Positions 17,843 to 26,041 are shown, counted from the first letter of the stretch. The stretch is 64,000 nt of DNA from G965212005 sp965212005 (GCA_965212005.1 OZ243038.1:1364001-1428000), one strand, 5' to 3'. Translations and numbers: made by a program. Notes: generated by a model not told the origin, from the sequence alone.

Positions 17843-18118
17843 TTACGCGGGATTTTCTGTAGTGCCGGCATTTTCAACAATGCCCGCTGCTTTCCAGTGC
17901 TCGCCGTTCCTTGCGTTCCCCGGATCAGTTGCAGTGTCACTGGGCGGCATTACCGGGCACTGTGCGAACACCGGGACAGCAGCCCATCCGGTCCGTCCCA
18001 TGAATGAGGCAGGGCATGCGTGCGCCACGAACTTTCGCCGGAGAACATTTGCGATCATTAAAGAAGTCACGGCCAAAGAACCCATGCACGATCCGGCAAC
18101 GGGTTTTGTTATTTTCAT
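17843..18118 (-). CDS. Possible 91-aa exported or membrane protein coupled to the cyanophycinase-like gene
   Basis: An open frame whose ATG overlaps the upstream stop as TGATG at 18116-18120, a typical coupling geometry. The product starts MKITKPVAGSCMGSLAVTSL, which could be a signal peptide or membrane segment, and continues with several cysteines (HACPASF, FAQCPVMPPSD) and a polar C-terminus (GEHWKAAGIVENAG). I do not recognise the family. It fills most of the 360-bp space before moxR. The overlap is the main support; codon evidence is modest, so it may be chance. Confidence 0.4.
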   Translation of the reverse strand: MKITKPVAGSCMGSLAVTSLMIANVLRRKFVAHACPASFMGRTGWAAVPVFAQCPVMPPSDTATDPGNARNGEHWKAAGIVENAGTTENPA

Positions 18119-19353
18119 CAGTTGACGGAAGGCTCTCCCATGCAGTGCCACGAAATACCAAGACAAAAGTCCTGTCCCGGTTTGACCGGGGTCACGTCAA
18201 GATAAACGTTGGCCGCCGTGTAGTCATTGGCGTTGCCGAGCCAGCCGATGCTATCCCGCCCCGCGTAAAAGTGAAACTTGAAGCCGGCGGAACGTTCAGT
18301 GTAGACCAGTCCCACCCCCTGCTGCTGCTTGCTGTCTATGGCGCTGAAAATCAGGCGGGGCAGTGCCGAATGGACAAAGATATCAGTGTAGAAAAAAGCC
18401 TTTTCAAACCGGGGTTGCGGATCGGGGACGTTGGGACCGACCTCAAAGCCCTGCAGCTTGGAGTCATGCGGGGTAATCTGCAGGGTAGCCGGATTAAATT
18501 GATCCCCGTTGCCCAGGTAACTGAGCTTCCCTTGCGTAAGGCTGAAGGCTTGACCGCTCTCATTGAAGCGCGTTTGGGACAGATCGATGACCATTACGCC
18601 TCCAGTACCGATCACCTCGGCCTGCCGGCTCCCGGTGATGGCGATTGCGGTGTTGACGCCAACGCCAACGCCCTGCTTGATCGCCAGCTCCCGCATCGCA
18701 ACCAGGCTCGCCGCAAAGCGCCCGTGGGAAAAATAATGCTGGTCAATGAACCAGTCATCGGACAACAAGCCGAGGCCGCGCTGGGTGGCTTGCTCCGTCA
18801 GGCCGGCGTGCAGCGCTGCAGCGGCCCTGGTATCGGTGCTGAGAACCGTGTGACCGGCATTGGCACCGGCAACAACGCCACCCCTGGCGTGCATTTCCCA
18901 AATTGCCGCCAGCATCGGGCTGGCCGTGCCGTCGGCAGAGTAGAGAGTCCGGGCGATGTATTGCGGGGCCCCGCCGGTGAAAAAAATGCCGTCGGCGTTC
19001 CTGACTTTGTCCAGCAGAGTCTCGTCTCGTACGGCCTGCCGATAATCCACTCCGATGTCACGGGTCTTGGGCGAGACCGGGATCAGTTCCGCTGAAGCGC
19101 CGTATTTATGCAGCGCCTGCACGGCGAATCTGCCATAGAGTTTTGGGCGCCCGGTTGCGGTGGGAAATACCGCAAACTTTGCGCCCTGACCGCCGGCGAG
19201 TTCAATAATGCGCTCCCAGACGGCTTGATTGTCGTAACGCAAAACGCCGCCGATGAGCACAACGGCGCCCGGCTCAGCGGCCGCAGAGGTAATTGCGGTC
19301 AACGCGAACAAGACACTCAACGACGTGACCCGCGGGGATTTCGGTAAATCCAC
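18118..19353 (-). CDS. Cyanophycinase-like peptidase S51 family protein, exported, nucleophile serine apparently replaced
   Basis: A 411-aa protein with a Sec-type signal (about 1-26, SVLFALTAITSAAAEPG) and a class-I glutamine-amidotransferase-like fold of the S51/cyanophycinase family. AVVLIGGVLRYDN opens the domain, FFTGGAPQYIARTLY is the turn before the nucleophile elbow, and VGVGVNTAIAI is also family-like. Where cyanophycinases have GTSAGA with the catalytic Ser, this protein reads GANAGH, so Ser appears to be Asn. A C-terminal beta-rich part (about 260-411) is extra. The GTG start overlaps the ccoI stop by one base (TAGTG), which places it in the oxidase transcription unit. It may be a catalytically dead binding protein, or the alignment may need checking. 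Confidence 0.8.
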   Translation of the reverse strand: MDLPKSPRVTSLSVLFALTAITSAAAEPGAVVLIGGVLRYDNQAVWERIIELAGGQGAKFAVFPTATGRPKLYGRFAVQALHKYGASAELIPVSPKTRDIGVDYRQAVRDETLLDKVRNADGIFFTGGAPQYIARTLYSADGTASPMLAAIWEMHARGGVVAGANAGHTVLSTDTRAAAALHAGLTEQATQRGLGLLSDDWFIDQHYFSHGRFAASLVAMRELAIKQGVGVGVNTAIAITGSRQAEVIGTGGVMVIDLSQTRFNESGQAFSLTQGKLSYLGNGDQFNPATLQITPHDSKLQGFEVGPNVPDPQPRFEKAFFYTDIFVHSALPRLIFSAIDSKQQQGVGLVYTERSAGFKFHFYAGRDSIGWLGNANDYTAANVYLDVTPVKPGQDFCLGISWHCMGEPSVN

Positions 19354-21461
19354 TAAGCCGAGGCTATCCCGGTTGACTCGGCATCTTGCGCGGCGGCGGG
19401 GGCCGATTCAGCGGCGCCGCCAAGATGCAGTGAATTGAACACCACCAACAAGCTGGAACCTGCCATCAGCAACGCAGCGATGACCGGCAACAGCAATCCA
19501 CCCGCTGCCAGGGACAAGGCTATCGCGTTATAACCCAGCGCCCAGGCGATATTCGTATAAATGGTCCGGCGCACCCGGCGGGAGAGCTGCAGCAACCAGG
19601 GCAACTGGTTCAGCGCGCCTTCCGGCAAAATCACCTCCGCTGTTTCCTGCGCCATGTCAGTTGCGCCGCCTACCGCAATACCCACGTTCGCCACCGCCAG
19701 CACCGGCCCATCGTTCATTCCATCACCGACCATCGCGATCGCACCGTATTGCCCCCTATAGTCCCGCAATGCAGTTACTTTCTCTTCCGGGGTAAGCGCC
19801 GCCCTCCAGGTACCGATGCCTGCGGTCTGCGCGATGCGCTCGGCGGCGGCGTGATTGTCCCCGGTCAGCAGGCAGGTAGCGAGTCCGGATCGGCTTAACG
19901 TTGCTGTCACCTGCCGGGCACCTGGCAGGAGCGTATCCGTCAGCCCCAACAGGCCCTTCACCTCGCCGTTCCAACCGACGTAAACCAGCGTGGCGCCGTG
20001 CAGGGCGGTCATTGCCTGCCTGGTTAACGGTTCAGGAATACTCCAGCCCAGCAGCGACATAAAGGCCGCGGAACCCATCACAGTGGTTTGGCCTGCATGG
20101 CTGCCAACCACGCCGGCCCCGGGATGTACGTGGATATCATCGTGCGGCAACGGCTCCACCCCGATGGTCCGGGCAGCCTGGCCGATACCCGCGGACACCG
20201 CATGTTCTGATCCCTGAGCCAGGCCGGCGGCCCGCTGCAACAAGTCCTGCTCCGATAAGCCAAGCGTGAAAACTCGCTGCAGGCGCATCTCGCCATCGGT
20301 CAGCGTGCCGGTTTTATCAAAGGCGATGGCTTTAATGCCGGCCAAACGTTCCAATACACCGCCACCCCGGATCAATATGCCGTGCTGAGCTGCCTGCCCC
20401 AGGCCCAGCGTAGTCGCCAGCGGCGCTGCCAGCCCCAACGCGCAGGGACAAGCGACCACCAACACCGCCAGCGCAGCCAGCAATCCGCTCTCCAAACTGC
20501 CTTGGTGCCAATAAAACATCGTCACCAGGGACAACACGATCACCATCGGAACAAAGATGGCCGCCGCCCGATCAATGATTTCACCGGCGATGCTTTTACG
20601 GTCCAGGGCTGCACTCACAAATCGGCTGATTTGGCCCCAGCGGGTACCAGTGCCGGCCGCGGTGGTACGCACCAAAAGTTGACCCGTACCATTGACACAA
20701 CCAGCGTAAACCGTGCTGCCGGGCCATTTGAACTGAGGCTCGTGCTGACCACTAAGCATGGCTTCATTACAATGCGAGCGGCCCTCCAGCACGATACCGT
20801 CGACGGACACACGTTCGCCGGGACGCACCCTGACCACGGTGCCCGGCCGGATGGTTTGAACCGCCTGCTCAACGTCCTGGGCGCCTGCGACAACGGTCGC
20901 TGTAGCCCGCTCCGCGGCCAGCATGGGCGTCAAACTGCGTACCGTTCGGGCTCGGCCCGCCGCTTCCAGGTAGCGTCCCACGGTGAACAACACCAGCACC
21001 ATGGTCACGGTGTCAAAATAGACCTCGGGGCCGCCGGCAACGATTTGCCAGGCGGAATAACCATAAGCCGCCAGTGCGCCTATGCTGACCAAGGTATCGG
21101 CAATCGCCCGTCCCTCCAACGCGGCCCGCCAAGCGGTCCTGATAAACGGTTCGCCAAGTATAATCAGCACCGGCGTTGCCAGCGCCCACAACAGGCCGTG
21201 GATGATCTGCACCAGTTGCGCATCTTGCGGAGGGAAAGAGTTGGAGTACAACAGCAAGCTGAACAGCATGATGAACATGGCTAAAAAGGTGCCTACCCCA
21301 AGCCGTACCAGCAACCAGGCAGCCTCGGACTCTTCCCCCTGCCCGTGACTGACTTGAAAAGCCAGGCAACAACCATAGCAACAAAATTGGTAAGTCTCGC
21401 CGTTGATCTCCCGCTCCTGCCCGTCTCTGCGGACCGGCAAGTAACAGTGGCTGCACTTCAT
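19353..21461 (-). CDS. ccoI: CcoI/CopA2-type heavy-metal (Cu) P1B-ATPase
   Basis: A 702-aa P-type ATPase with an N-terminal cysteine metal site typical of CcoI (MKCSHC, then FCCYGCCLAF), the CPC membrane metal motif (VACPCALG), phosphorylation loop DKTGTLTDG and hinge GDGMNDGP. CcoI exports Cu for assembly of the cbb3 CuB site, which fits its place in the operon. Two usually conserved motifs are altered: the A-domain TGE reads SGQ (LSGQHEPQ), and the P1B-type SEHP reads SEHA. The start at 21461 avoids overlap with the upstream gene; a start 19 codons earlier would overlap it by 20 nt. It overlaps the S51 gene by one base. Confidence 0.9.
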   Translation of the reverse strand: MKCSHCYLPVRRDGQEREINGETYQFCCYGCCLAFQVSHGQGEESEAAWLLVRLGVGTFLAMFIMLFSLLLYSNSFPPQDAQLVQIIHGLLWALATPVLIILGEPFIRTAWRAALEGRAIADTLVSIGALAAYGYSAWQIVAGGPEVYFDTVTMVLVLFTVGRYLEAAGRARTVRSLTPMLAAERATATVVAGAQDVEQAVQTIRPGTVVRVRPGERVSVDGIVLEGRSHCNEAMLSGQHEPQFKWPGSTVYAGCVNGTGQLLVRTTAAGTGTRWGQISRFVSAALDRKSIAGEIIDRAAAIFVPMVIVLSLVTMFYWHQGSLESGLLAALAVLVVACPCALGLAAPLATTLGLGQAAQHGILIRGGGVLERLAGIKAIAFDKTGTLTDGEMRLQRVFTLGLSEQDLLQRAAGLAQGSEHAVSAGIGQAARTIGVEPLPHDDIHVHPGAGVVGSHAGQTTVMGSAAFMSLLGWSIPEPLTRQAMTALHGATLVYVGWNGEVKGLLGLTDTLLPGARQVTATLSRSGLATCLLTGDNHAAAERIAQTAGIGTWRAALTPEEKVTALRDYRGQYGAIAMVGDGMNDGPVLAVANVGIAVGGATDMAQETAEVILPEGALNQLPWLLQLSRRVRRTIYTNIAWALGYNAIALSLAAGGLLLPVIAALLMAGSSLLVVFNSLHLGGAAESAPAAAQDAESTGIASA

Positions 21462-21498
21462 GGCGGGACTCAAACCGGAATGCCGGGCCGGCCGTCTT

Positions 21499-22176
21499 TT
21501 AATGGCCGTGGGCGCCAAGCGACAACGCGCCCCGCCCCAGCGTTATACAACCAAGAACAATAACGAACAGGCCGGCGATGCGTATGCCGCGCAGCCGCCA
21601 GTTAAAACTCAGCCGCGAGCCAAGACCGCCCGCCAGCAGCATGGCGGGGAACGTGCCGAGGCCGAAAGCCACCATGATCAGCAGCCCGGGCAGAGACCCA
21701 CCGCTGGCCGCCGCCTGGGCAATGAACGCGTACACCAGGGGACAGGGTAGAAAGCCGTTAAAGACTCCAAACGCCAGCGGTGCGGCAGGACTCGGCGTTC
21801 TCAGCAAATCGCGTAAAGCTTGCGCAAAAAACAAGCCGCCCAATCCCGGTTCAACGCGCCGGTTTTTAAAATAGCCCAACAATTGCAGACCGATAAAAAT
21901 CATTAGCGCACCAGAGAGCAATGCCAGCAAGCGCTGGAAAATGACCGCCGGATTGCCGGTCAAGTGCAGAACCAGGGAGGAGCTAAGGGAACCAATCACC
22001 GCGCCAAGGAAGCAATAAGCGCTAACCCGGCCTGCGTTGTAGAGTAAATGGCGTACTAAAGTGGCGGAACGTCCGCGCGGATCAGAGCCAACCGTGCAGG
22101 CCAGACCACTGCACATTCCCAGGCAGTGCAAACTGCCTGCAAATCCAGCCAAAAAGATCGGCAGATAAGACAGCAC
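21499..22176 (-). CDS. Sulfite exporter TauE/SafE-like (CcoI-associated) membrane protein
   Basis: A 225-aa protein with about six membrane helices. The N-terminus AGFAGSLHCLGMCSGLACTVG is the signature of the TauE/SafE-like (UreH-type) proteins encoded beside ccoI in many cbb3 clusters. A second, similar half contains FGVFNGFLPCPLVYAFIAQAAASG. The paired Cys-Met sites suggest Cu handling during oxidase assembly, and the annotation as sulfite exporter is by fold only. GTG start directly after the stop of the preceding tiny gene (TAGGTG), so translation is likely coupled. Confidence 0.87.
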   Translation of the reverse strand: MLSYLPIFLAGFAGSLHCLGMCSGLACTVGSDPRGRSATLVRHLLYNAGRVSAYCFLGAVIGSLSSSLVLHLTGNPAVIFQRLLALLSGALMIFIGLQLLGYFKNRRVEPGLGGLFFAQALRDLLRTPSPAAPLAFGVFNGFLPCPLVYAFIAQAAASGGSLPGLLIMVAFGLGTFPAMLLAGGLGSRLSFNWRLRGIRIAGLFVIVLGCITLGRGALSLGAHGH

Positions 22177-22266
22177 CTACTGGAAGTGCAGCCAGATAAG
22201 CCACAAACCAAAGCCCACGAACATCGCCATCGCAAAGACCAGGCAAACAAGCGCAATGGTTGGCAT
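22177..22266 (-). CDS. 29-aa single-span membrane peptide in the cbb3 operon
   Basis: A tiny gene with ATG at 22264-22266 and a perfect AGGAGG Shine-Dalgarno 6 nt upstream. The product starts MPTIALVCLVFAMAMF and ends GLWLIWLHFQ, one hydrophobic span with a short aromatic/His tail. Its TAG is followed at once by the GTG of the TauE/SafE-like gene. The strong ribosome-binding site and tight packing argue that it is real. It resembles the very small accessory subunits of heme-copper oxidases (CcoM/CcoQ-like in size and topology), but I cannot assign a named family. Confidence 0.65.
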   Translation of the reverse strand: MPTIALVCLVFAMAMFVGFGLWLIWLHFQ

Positions 22267-22276
22267 GGTTTTCCTC

Positions 22277-22384
22277 CTAACTGAGACCGAACATCACGCC
22301 CAGGACGTTGAAGCCGATTTCAGAAAATAAAAAAATAAAATTCACTATGGATAGCCCCATAACTATTTTTACGCCCGACATCAT
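22277..22384 (-). CDS. 35-aa single-span membrane peptide in the cbb3 operon
   Basis: A tiny gene with tandem ATG codons (22384 and 22381); AAGGA lies 7 nt before the second, which is probably the start used. The product reads MMSGVKIVMGLSIVNF, a Phe-rich hydrophobic span, then EIGFNVLGVMFGLS. It lies 14 nt after the CcoP-like anchor gene and 10 nt before the next tiny gene, whose Shine-Dalgarno overlaps this stop. I do not recognise a family. The composition, position and spacing suggest an oxidase accessory peptide. Confidence 0.55.
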   Translation of the reverse strand: MMSGVKIVMGLSIVNFIFLFSEIGFNVLGVMFGLS

Positions 22385-22398
22385 TCCATCCTTCTTGA

Positions 22399-22671
22399 TC
22401 AATAATCGCCCAAGCCTGGTCCCAGCTCGTTATAGCCGGGCAAGGCCCAATACTCAATGGCGTAATACGCCGCCCAGACCAGCATGATCACATAGACCAC
22501 GTTCAGCCAGGCGGGAAGCCGACCATGGCGGGCATTCACGGTGCCCGTTCTCTCCAGTTTATCCTCATGCTCATTGCCGGACAAATTGCCCGGGGCTTCC
22601 TCGCCCGTAGGCTCCTCCTCCAACCGGGCGACTTGAGGCTCTGCCTGGGGATTGGTGGTTGGGTCATTCAT
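22399..22671 (-). CDS. CcoP-like membrane anchor without heme domains
   Basis: A 90-aa protein with an acidic, disordered N-terminus (about 1-48), then RHGRLPAWLNVVYVIMLVWA and AYYAIEYW, one membrane span, and a short tail ending PGLGDY. The pattern 'LPxWlxxxyxxxxxxxxxYxxxYp' resembles the N-terminal anchor of cbb3 subunit CcoP, but no CXXCH follows. In this operon the two extra c-type heme domains are instead fused to CcoO. It may be a split-off CcoP anchor (inference). It starts inside the 3' end of the upstream small gene (8-nt overlap). Confidence 0.6.
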   Translation of the reverse strand: MNDPTTNPQAEPQVARLEEEPTGEEAPGNLSGNEHEDKLERTGTVNARHGRLPAWLNVVYVIMLVWAAYYAIEYWALPGYNELGPGLGDY

Positions 22672-22813
22672 CTTTTTCCGCCTCCAAAACTTGATGCTTG
22701 GCGTCTTCGATATTGTTAAACAGGCCCGACAGGATGGCCCAGATAAAGATGAAAACAGCCCCCAAACTCATCAGGAAGGCGACCATAAATTGCCATGCGA
22801 CCAATCCAAACAC
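22664..22813 (-). CDS. CcoS/CcoQ-like small cbb3 oxidase protein
   Basis: A 49-aa gene. GTG start at 22813, 2 nt after the ccoO stop, with AGGAGG 7 nt upstream. The product VFGLVAWQFMVAFLMSLGAV, then FIFIWAILSGLFNNIEDAKH, has one membrane span followed by a short acidic tail. The segment 'FxWAxxSGxFxxxE' resembles the CcoS maturation protein (FWAVxSGQFDDLE), while its position right after ccoO is that of CcoQ. Either role is possible; both are small single-span proteins. Confidence 0.65.
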   Translation of the reverse strand: MFGLVAWQFMVAFLMSLGAVFIFIWAILSGLFNNIEDAKHQVLEAEKDE

Positions 22814-22815
22814 AG

Positions 22816-24555
22816 TTATTCCTCCTTTTTCAATTCTACCAGATCAAAGCCCTTTCTGCTGGCCCAAGCCTCACCCGCGTAACGCGCTTGCGCTTTCTTT
22901 TCCGCGTCATCCGAGTCCGCGCCAGCAACCGACCGGTTACTGTCATTGAACCGGATCTCGGTCTGATAGGCCAAGGACGATTCTGGAGCTTCCATCCCAG
23001 GATCGTTGAGTGCCCGGCGGTCAACGTCCGCAACCCGCAAAGGTTTTCCAGTCAACGGATCTTTAAACGCCGACAGTGAGAGCACGTAATAGGCCAGCGA
23101 CCAGCGCTCCTCGTCAGGCAGCGAATCGGCATACGACGGCATCGGCGTACCGTTGATACCTGCGGTGATGCTTCGGTAGATGTCCTTGACATTGGGACCG
23201 GATTTGAACAACCCCCTGGTCAAATTGGCCGGCGGGATCGGATAGCCAAAATCGTCTTCCTGCTCATCGGCCTTGTCACCGTCTCCCCTGCCTTCATTGC
23301 CGTGGCATTCCCAGCATTTGGCGCTTTGCCAAACCTCTGCGCCCTGCGACACGAGATCCTCTGAGGCTTCCGGCGGAAAGCCCAGGTAAAAGGGCCGTTC
23401 CGGCTCTTCCTCGACGAAGTATGCGTAACTATCGCCGGGGCTGGTGCGGTCTATCGCCAGTTCATATTTAACATATTGGATCACCGCCAGGCGGTCTTTG
23501 TTCGGCAACATGTGAAAGGACGGCATTGCAGTGCCGCTCACGCCACGGGTGAGGGTGCGCATCAAGTCACCATCGGTGGGCAGGGAACCGGTCGGCGTGA
23601 CGCGAAACTTGAACAACCCGTACTGAAAGTTGCGCGGGCGCACCTGCAGAAAAGTAGCCGCCAGGCCGTTACCGTCACCGCTGACTCCGTGACAACCGAT
23701 GCAGCGGCGCTGGTACACGTTTTCGCCGTAGCTGGTCAACTCCTGCGCCCGCGGAATAGTCATTTCGTTGATCTCAAGCTGATGAGGAAAAAACAGATCG
23801 CGCCATTTGCCGCGGTTGGTACCGAGTTTCTGGAGGTAGGCGATCAAGTTATCCAACCTCTCGGTGCTCGCAACTAATTCAACCGTCTCGCCGGTATATT
23901 CTTCATTGGGCGTGTGAATCACCGGGTACTTCCCAAGTTCGCGCACGAAGGTAAGCCCTTCAGGGTTAGGCGTCAGCAAAATTGGCGGCTCTTGCGAGGA
24001 GAAGTCAAACAGCTTTTCCGTGTAAGAGTTCTGCTCCAGCGTTTTGTTCCCTGCGTCGTCTTCCACAATCTGGACCGGACCGTACGGACCATCAAAAAAC
24101 TGGACAAAACGCGGCATGATCGAGTCCGCCACCACCATGCGCGGGTTCCAGAAGTGAGCCAAGTGCCAATCATCACCGTATTTCAACCCGACGCGCGACA
24201 GGTCCGGGCCAATGCGCCGAGTGGAAAACAAATGCGGCTGATCAAAAACGTATTCACCCGCCTGGGCGACCGGCCCCCAGCGGCGCGTTTCTCCTGCTAC
24301 CGGACGCACAAACTGGGAATGGCAATACCAGCAGCCCTCAGCAAGGTAAGTTCTGCGACCATCGGCCTGGTCCGGAGTGTAGTCGGTGGCATCGCTGACC
24401 ATCCATTTGAGTTCGCCGACGTCGGTACGCACTACCCGGGTTACTTTACTGTCCCGGGATTCCGGCACCAGGGCCGGTAACACGCCCTGCACCAGAGTGG
24501 CTGCCGAAACGCAGGCAATGCCGGCGCCCAGCGCGATAATGCGGGTACTACTCAT
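22816..24555 (-). CDS. ccoO: cbb3-type cytochrome c oxidase subunit II fused to a diheme cytochrome c (CcoO-CcoP-like)
   Basis: A 579-aa triheme protein. Residues 1-255 are CcoO: an N-terminal anchor, heme site CWYCH at 75-79 in LAEGCWYCHSQFVRPV, then RRIGPDLSRVGLKYGDDWH with MPRF as the axial Met region. Two more cytochrome c domains follow, with CIGCH at about 285 and CWECH at about 414, the latter followed by MPSYADSLPDEERW. CcoO is normally about 200-240 aa with one heme; the added diheme part does what CcoP does elsewhere. No separate diheme CcoP gene is present. The start overlaps the ccoN stop by 4 nt. The acidic/charged C-terminal tail (about 500-579) has no recognised domain. Confidence 0.9.
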   Translation of the reverse strand: MSSTRIIALGAGIACVSAATLVQGVLPALVPESRDSKVTRVVRTDVGELKWMVSDATDYTPDQADGRRTYLAEGCWYCHSQFVRPVAGETRRWGPVAQAGEYVFDQPHLFSTRRIGPDLSRVGLKYGDDWHLAHFWNPRMVVADSIMPRFVQFFDGPYGPVQIVEDDAGNKTLEQNSYTEKLFDFSSQEPPILLTPNPEGLTFVRELGKYPVIHTPNEEYTGETVELVASTERLDNLIAYLQKLGTNRGKWRDLFFPHQLEINEMTIPRAQELTSYGENVYQRRCIGCHGVSGDGNGLAATFLQVRPRNFQYGLFKFRVTPTGSLPTDGDLMRTLTRGVSGTAMPSFHMLPNKDRLAVIQYVKYELAIDRTSPGDSYAYFVEEEPERPFYLGFPPEASEDLVSQGAEVWQSAKCWECHGNEGRGDGDKADEQEDDFGYPIPPANLTRGLFKSGPNVKDIYRSITAGINGTPMPSYADSLPDEERWSLAYYVLSLSAFKDPLTGKPLRVADVDRRALNDPGMEAPESSLAYQTEIRFNDSNRSVAGADSDDAEKKAQARYAGEAWASRKGFDLVELKKEE

Positions 24556-25994
24556 GACAACGTCTTCTCCGCCGCAGCCGGGGCCGGCGCGGTGATCGGT
24601 CCGGCGCGGGGAACAGCAGGCGCCCGCGCCGCCAGCGCGGTGCGCATCAAGTTATAAGCCAGCAATGTAATACCGAGGTCCATCAACGAGCCTGCGATCG
24701 TGCGCACCAGCCAGTAGGGCTTCATCGCAACCACCGTATTGATCCATTCCGTACCTGCCATCAACATATAGCCTTGCTCAATGCCCTGCGCGGACAAGCT
24801 GATACCCATCAAAGAAATGCCAATCGTGATCAGCCAGAACGACCAGTTGCCGAGTGTGAACGACCACAATGGCCGCCCGCACAGACGCGGCCAGACGTAA
24901 ACCAAGCCGCCAATAGCCCAGACTACGAAGGTGCCAAACACGGTCAGATGGGAGTGGCTAATCACGAAATCGGTAAAATGGGTCGGTTCCTGTATCGAAC
25001 GCAACGCCTCGGTGGAACCCTGAAAGCAGCCAATCAAGTACATGAGCGAGCCCAGTATCATGAACTTGGCGCACAGATTCTGACCGAAGTTGTGCCAGCG
25101 CCCGATCATGGTGCCGAAGAAATTCTGCAACACGGTCCAGACCGGAATGATCAGCAGCATTGAAGTAATGATTGCCAAAGTTTCAGCCCAATCGGCGAAC
25201 GGGCTGTACAGGTAATGGTGTAGTCCCACAAACGGGTAAAACACCGCCAGCGACCAGAACCCGACCATCGACAATTTATGGCTGTAGATCGGATTTTTGA
25301 CGCTGGCCGGGAGAAAGTAATAGATCAGCACATAACCGGCCGGTGTGATCCACAGCCCCACTATGTAGTGCAGGAACAAGCCGTGAAAAGCCGCGTTGTT
25401 GGTGCCCGGTATAGCATAGGGGATAACAAACCCCAGGAGAAGGTTGGCAACGGTCCAGACCAGTGCCGCCACCAGGTACCACAGCGAAACGTACATGGGC
25501 CGAACGACGCGCTTGGCGACCGTTACAATGATCTGGCAGGTAATCGCGGCAACCGCCAGGAAGAACATGATGTCCGGGACCAGCGGCAACTCGCCAGCTT
25601 CAAGCCCCTGATTGTAACCCAGCAACAACGAGACCATGCCGAAAACCAGGGCGGCATTCCACAGCCACAGCAATGGATAGCCCCAGTGCGACTTATAGAC
25701 CGCAATGCCGGTCAGGCGCGGCACCAAATAATACATCAAGCCGACAAACAGGGTGGAAAACGCCCCGAAGATCACCCCGTTGACGTGCATCGGTCGCAGC
25801 CGTCCAAAAGTGAAATACTGCGACTGGCCCAGGTAGTCAGGGTAATTAAACATCGTCGAGATGGTAATCCCGATGGATGGGGCAAACATCAACCAGACGA
25901 CACCCCACAATAACCACTGGCGGATCAGCCGGTAGTCCGTTATCTCGGCATAATTAACCTTACCGGCTGCTGAGACTGCTGTTGCGCTCGCCAC
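24552..25994 (-). CDS. ccoN: cbb3-type cytochrome c oxidase subunit I
   Basis: A 480-aa heme-copper oxidase catalytic subunit with about 12 membrane helices. RLRPMHVNGVIFGAF carries a low-spin heme His, GLFLHYIVGLWITPAG and FVGLHHYLYSPFADW hold CuB His ligands, and FVISHSHLTVFGTFVVWAIGG the heme b3/b His pair. It reduces O2 to water and pumps protons, and is typical for low-oxygen respiration. The start codon is GTG with GGGGAGAT upstream. It is the first gene of a long, tightly packed leftward operon. A 155-bp spacer separates it from the upstream cytochrome gene and should contain its promoter. Confidence 0.96.
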   Translation of the reverse strand: MASATAVSAAGKVNYAEITDYRLIRQWLLWGVVWLMFAPSIGITISTMFNYPDYLGQSQYFTFGRLRPMHVNGVIFGAFSTLFVGLMYYLVPRLTGIAVYKSHWGYPLLWLWNAALVFGMVSLLLGYNQGLEAGELPLVPDIMFFLAVAAITCQIIVTVAKRVVRPMYVSLWYLVAALVWTVANLLLGFVIPYAIPGTNNAAFHGLFLHYIVGLWITPAGYVLIYYFLPASVKNPIYSHKLSMVGFWSLAVFYPFVGLHHYLYSPFADWAETLAIITSMLLIIPVWTVLQNFFGTMIGRWHNFGQNLCAKFMILGSLMYLIGCFQGSTEALRSIQEPTHFTDFVISHSHLTVFGTFVVWAIGGLVYVWPRLCGRPLWSFTLGNWSFWLITIGISLMGISLSAQGIEQGYMLMAGTEWINTVVAMKPYWLVRTIAGSLMDLGITLLAYNLMRTALAARAPAVPRAGPITAPAPAAAEKTLS

Positions 25995-26027
25995 GGCTAC
26001 AATAATCTCCCCTTATTATTTCTTAAA

Positions 26028-26041
26028 ATGATTGGTTTCAA
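26028..26041 (-). promoter_or_regulatory. Possible FNR/ANR-type box upstream of ccoN
   Basis: The minus strand reads TTGAAACCAATCAT, matching the FNR consensus TTGAT-N4-ATCAA at 8 of 10 positions. cbb3 operons are commonly under FNR/ANR control. The centre is only about 40 nt before the GTG start, which would put transcription initiation almost at the start codon if used at -41.5, so the match may be fortuitous. Confidence 0.25.

Noticed and set aside
18004..19095. Plus-strand open frame of 363 codons opposite the cyanophycinase-like gene
   Set aside because: Antisense to a gene with a clear signal peptide and family motifs; no matching features of its own.
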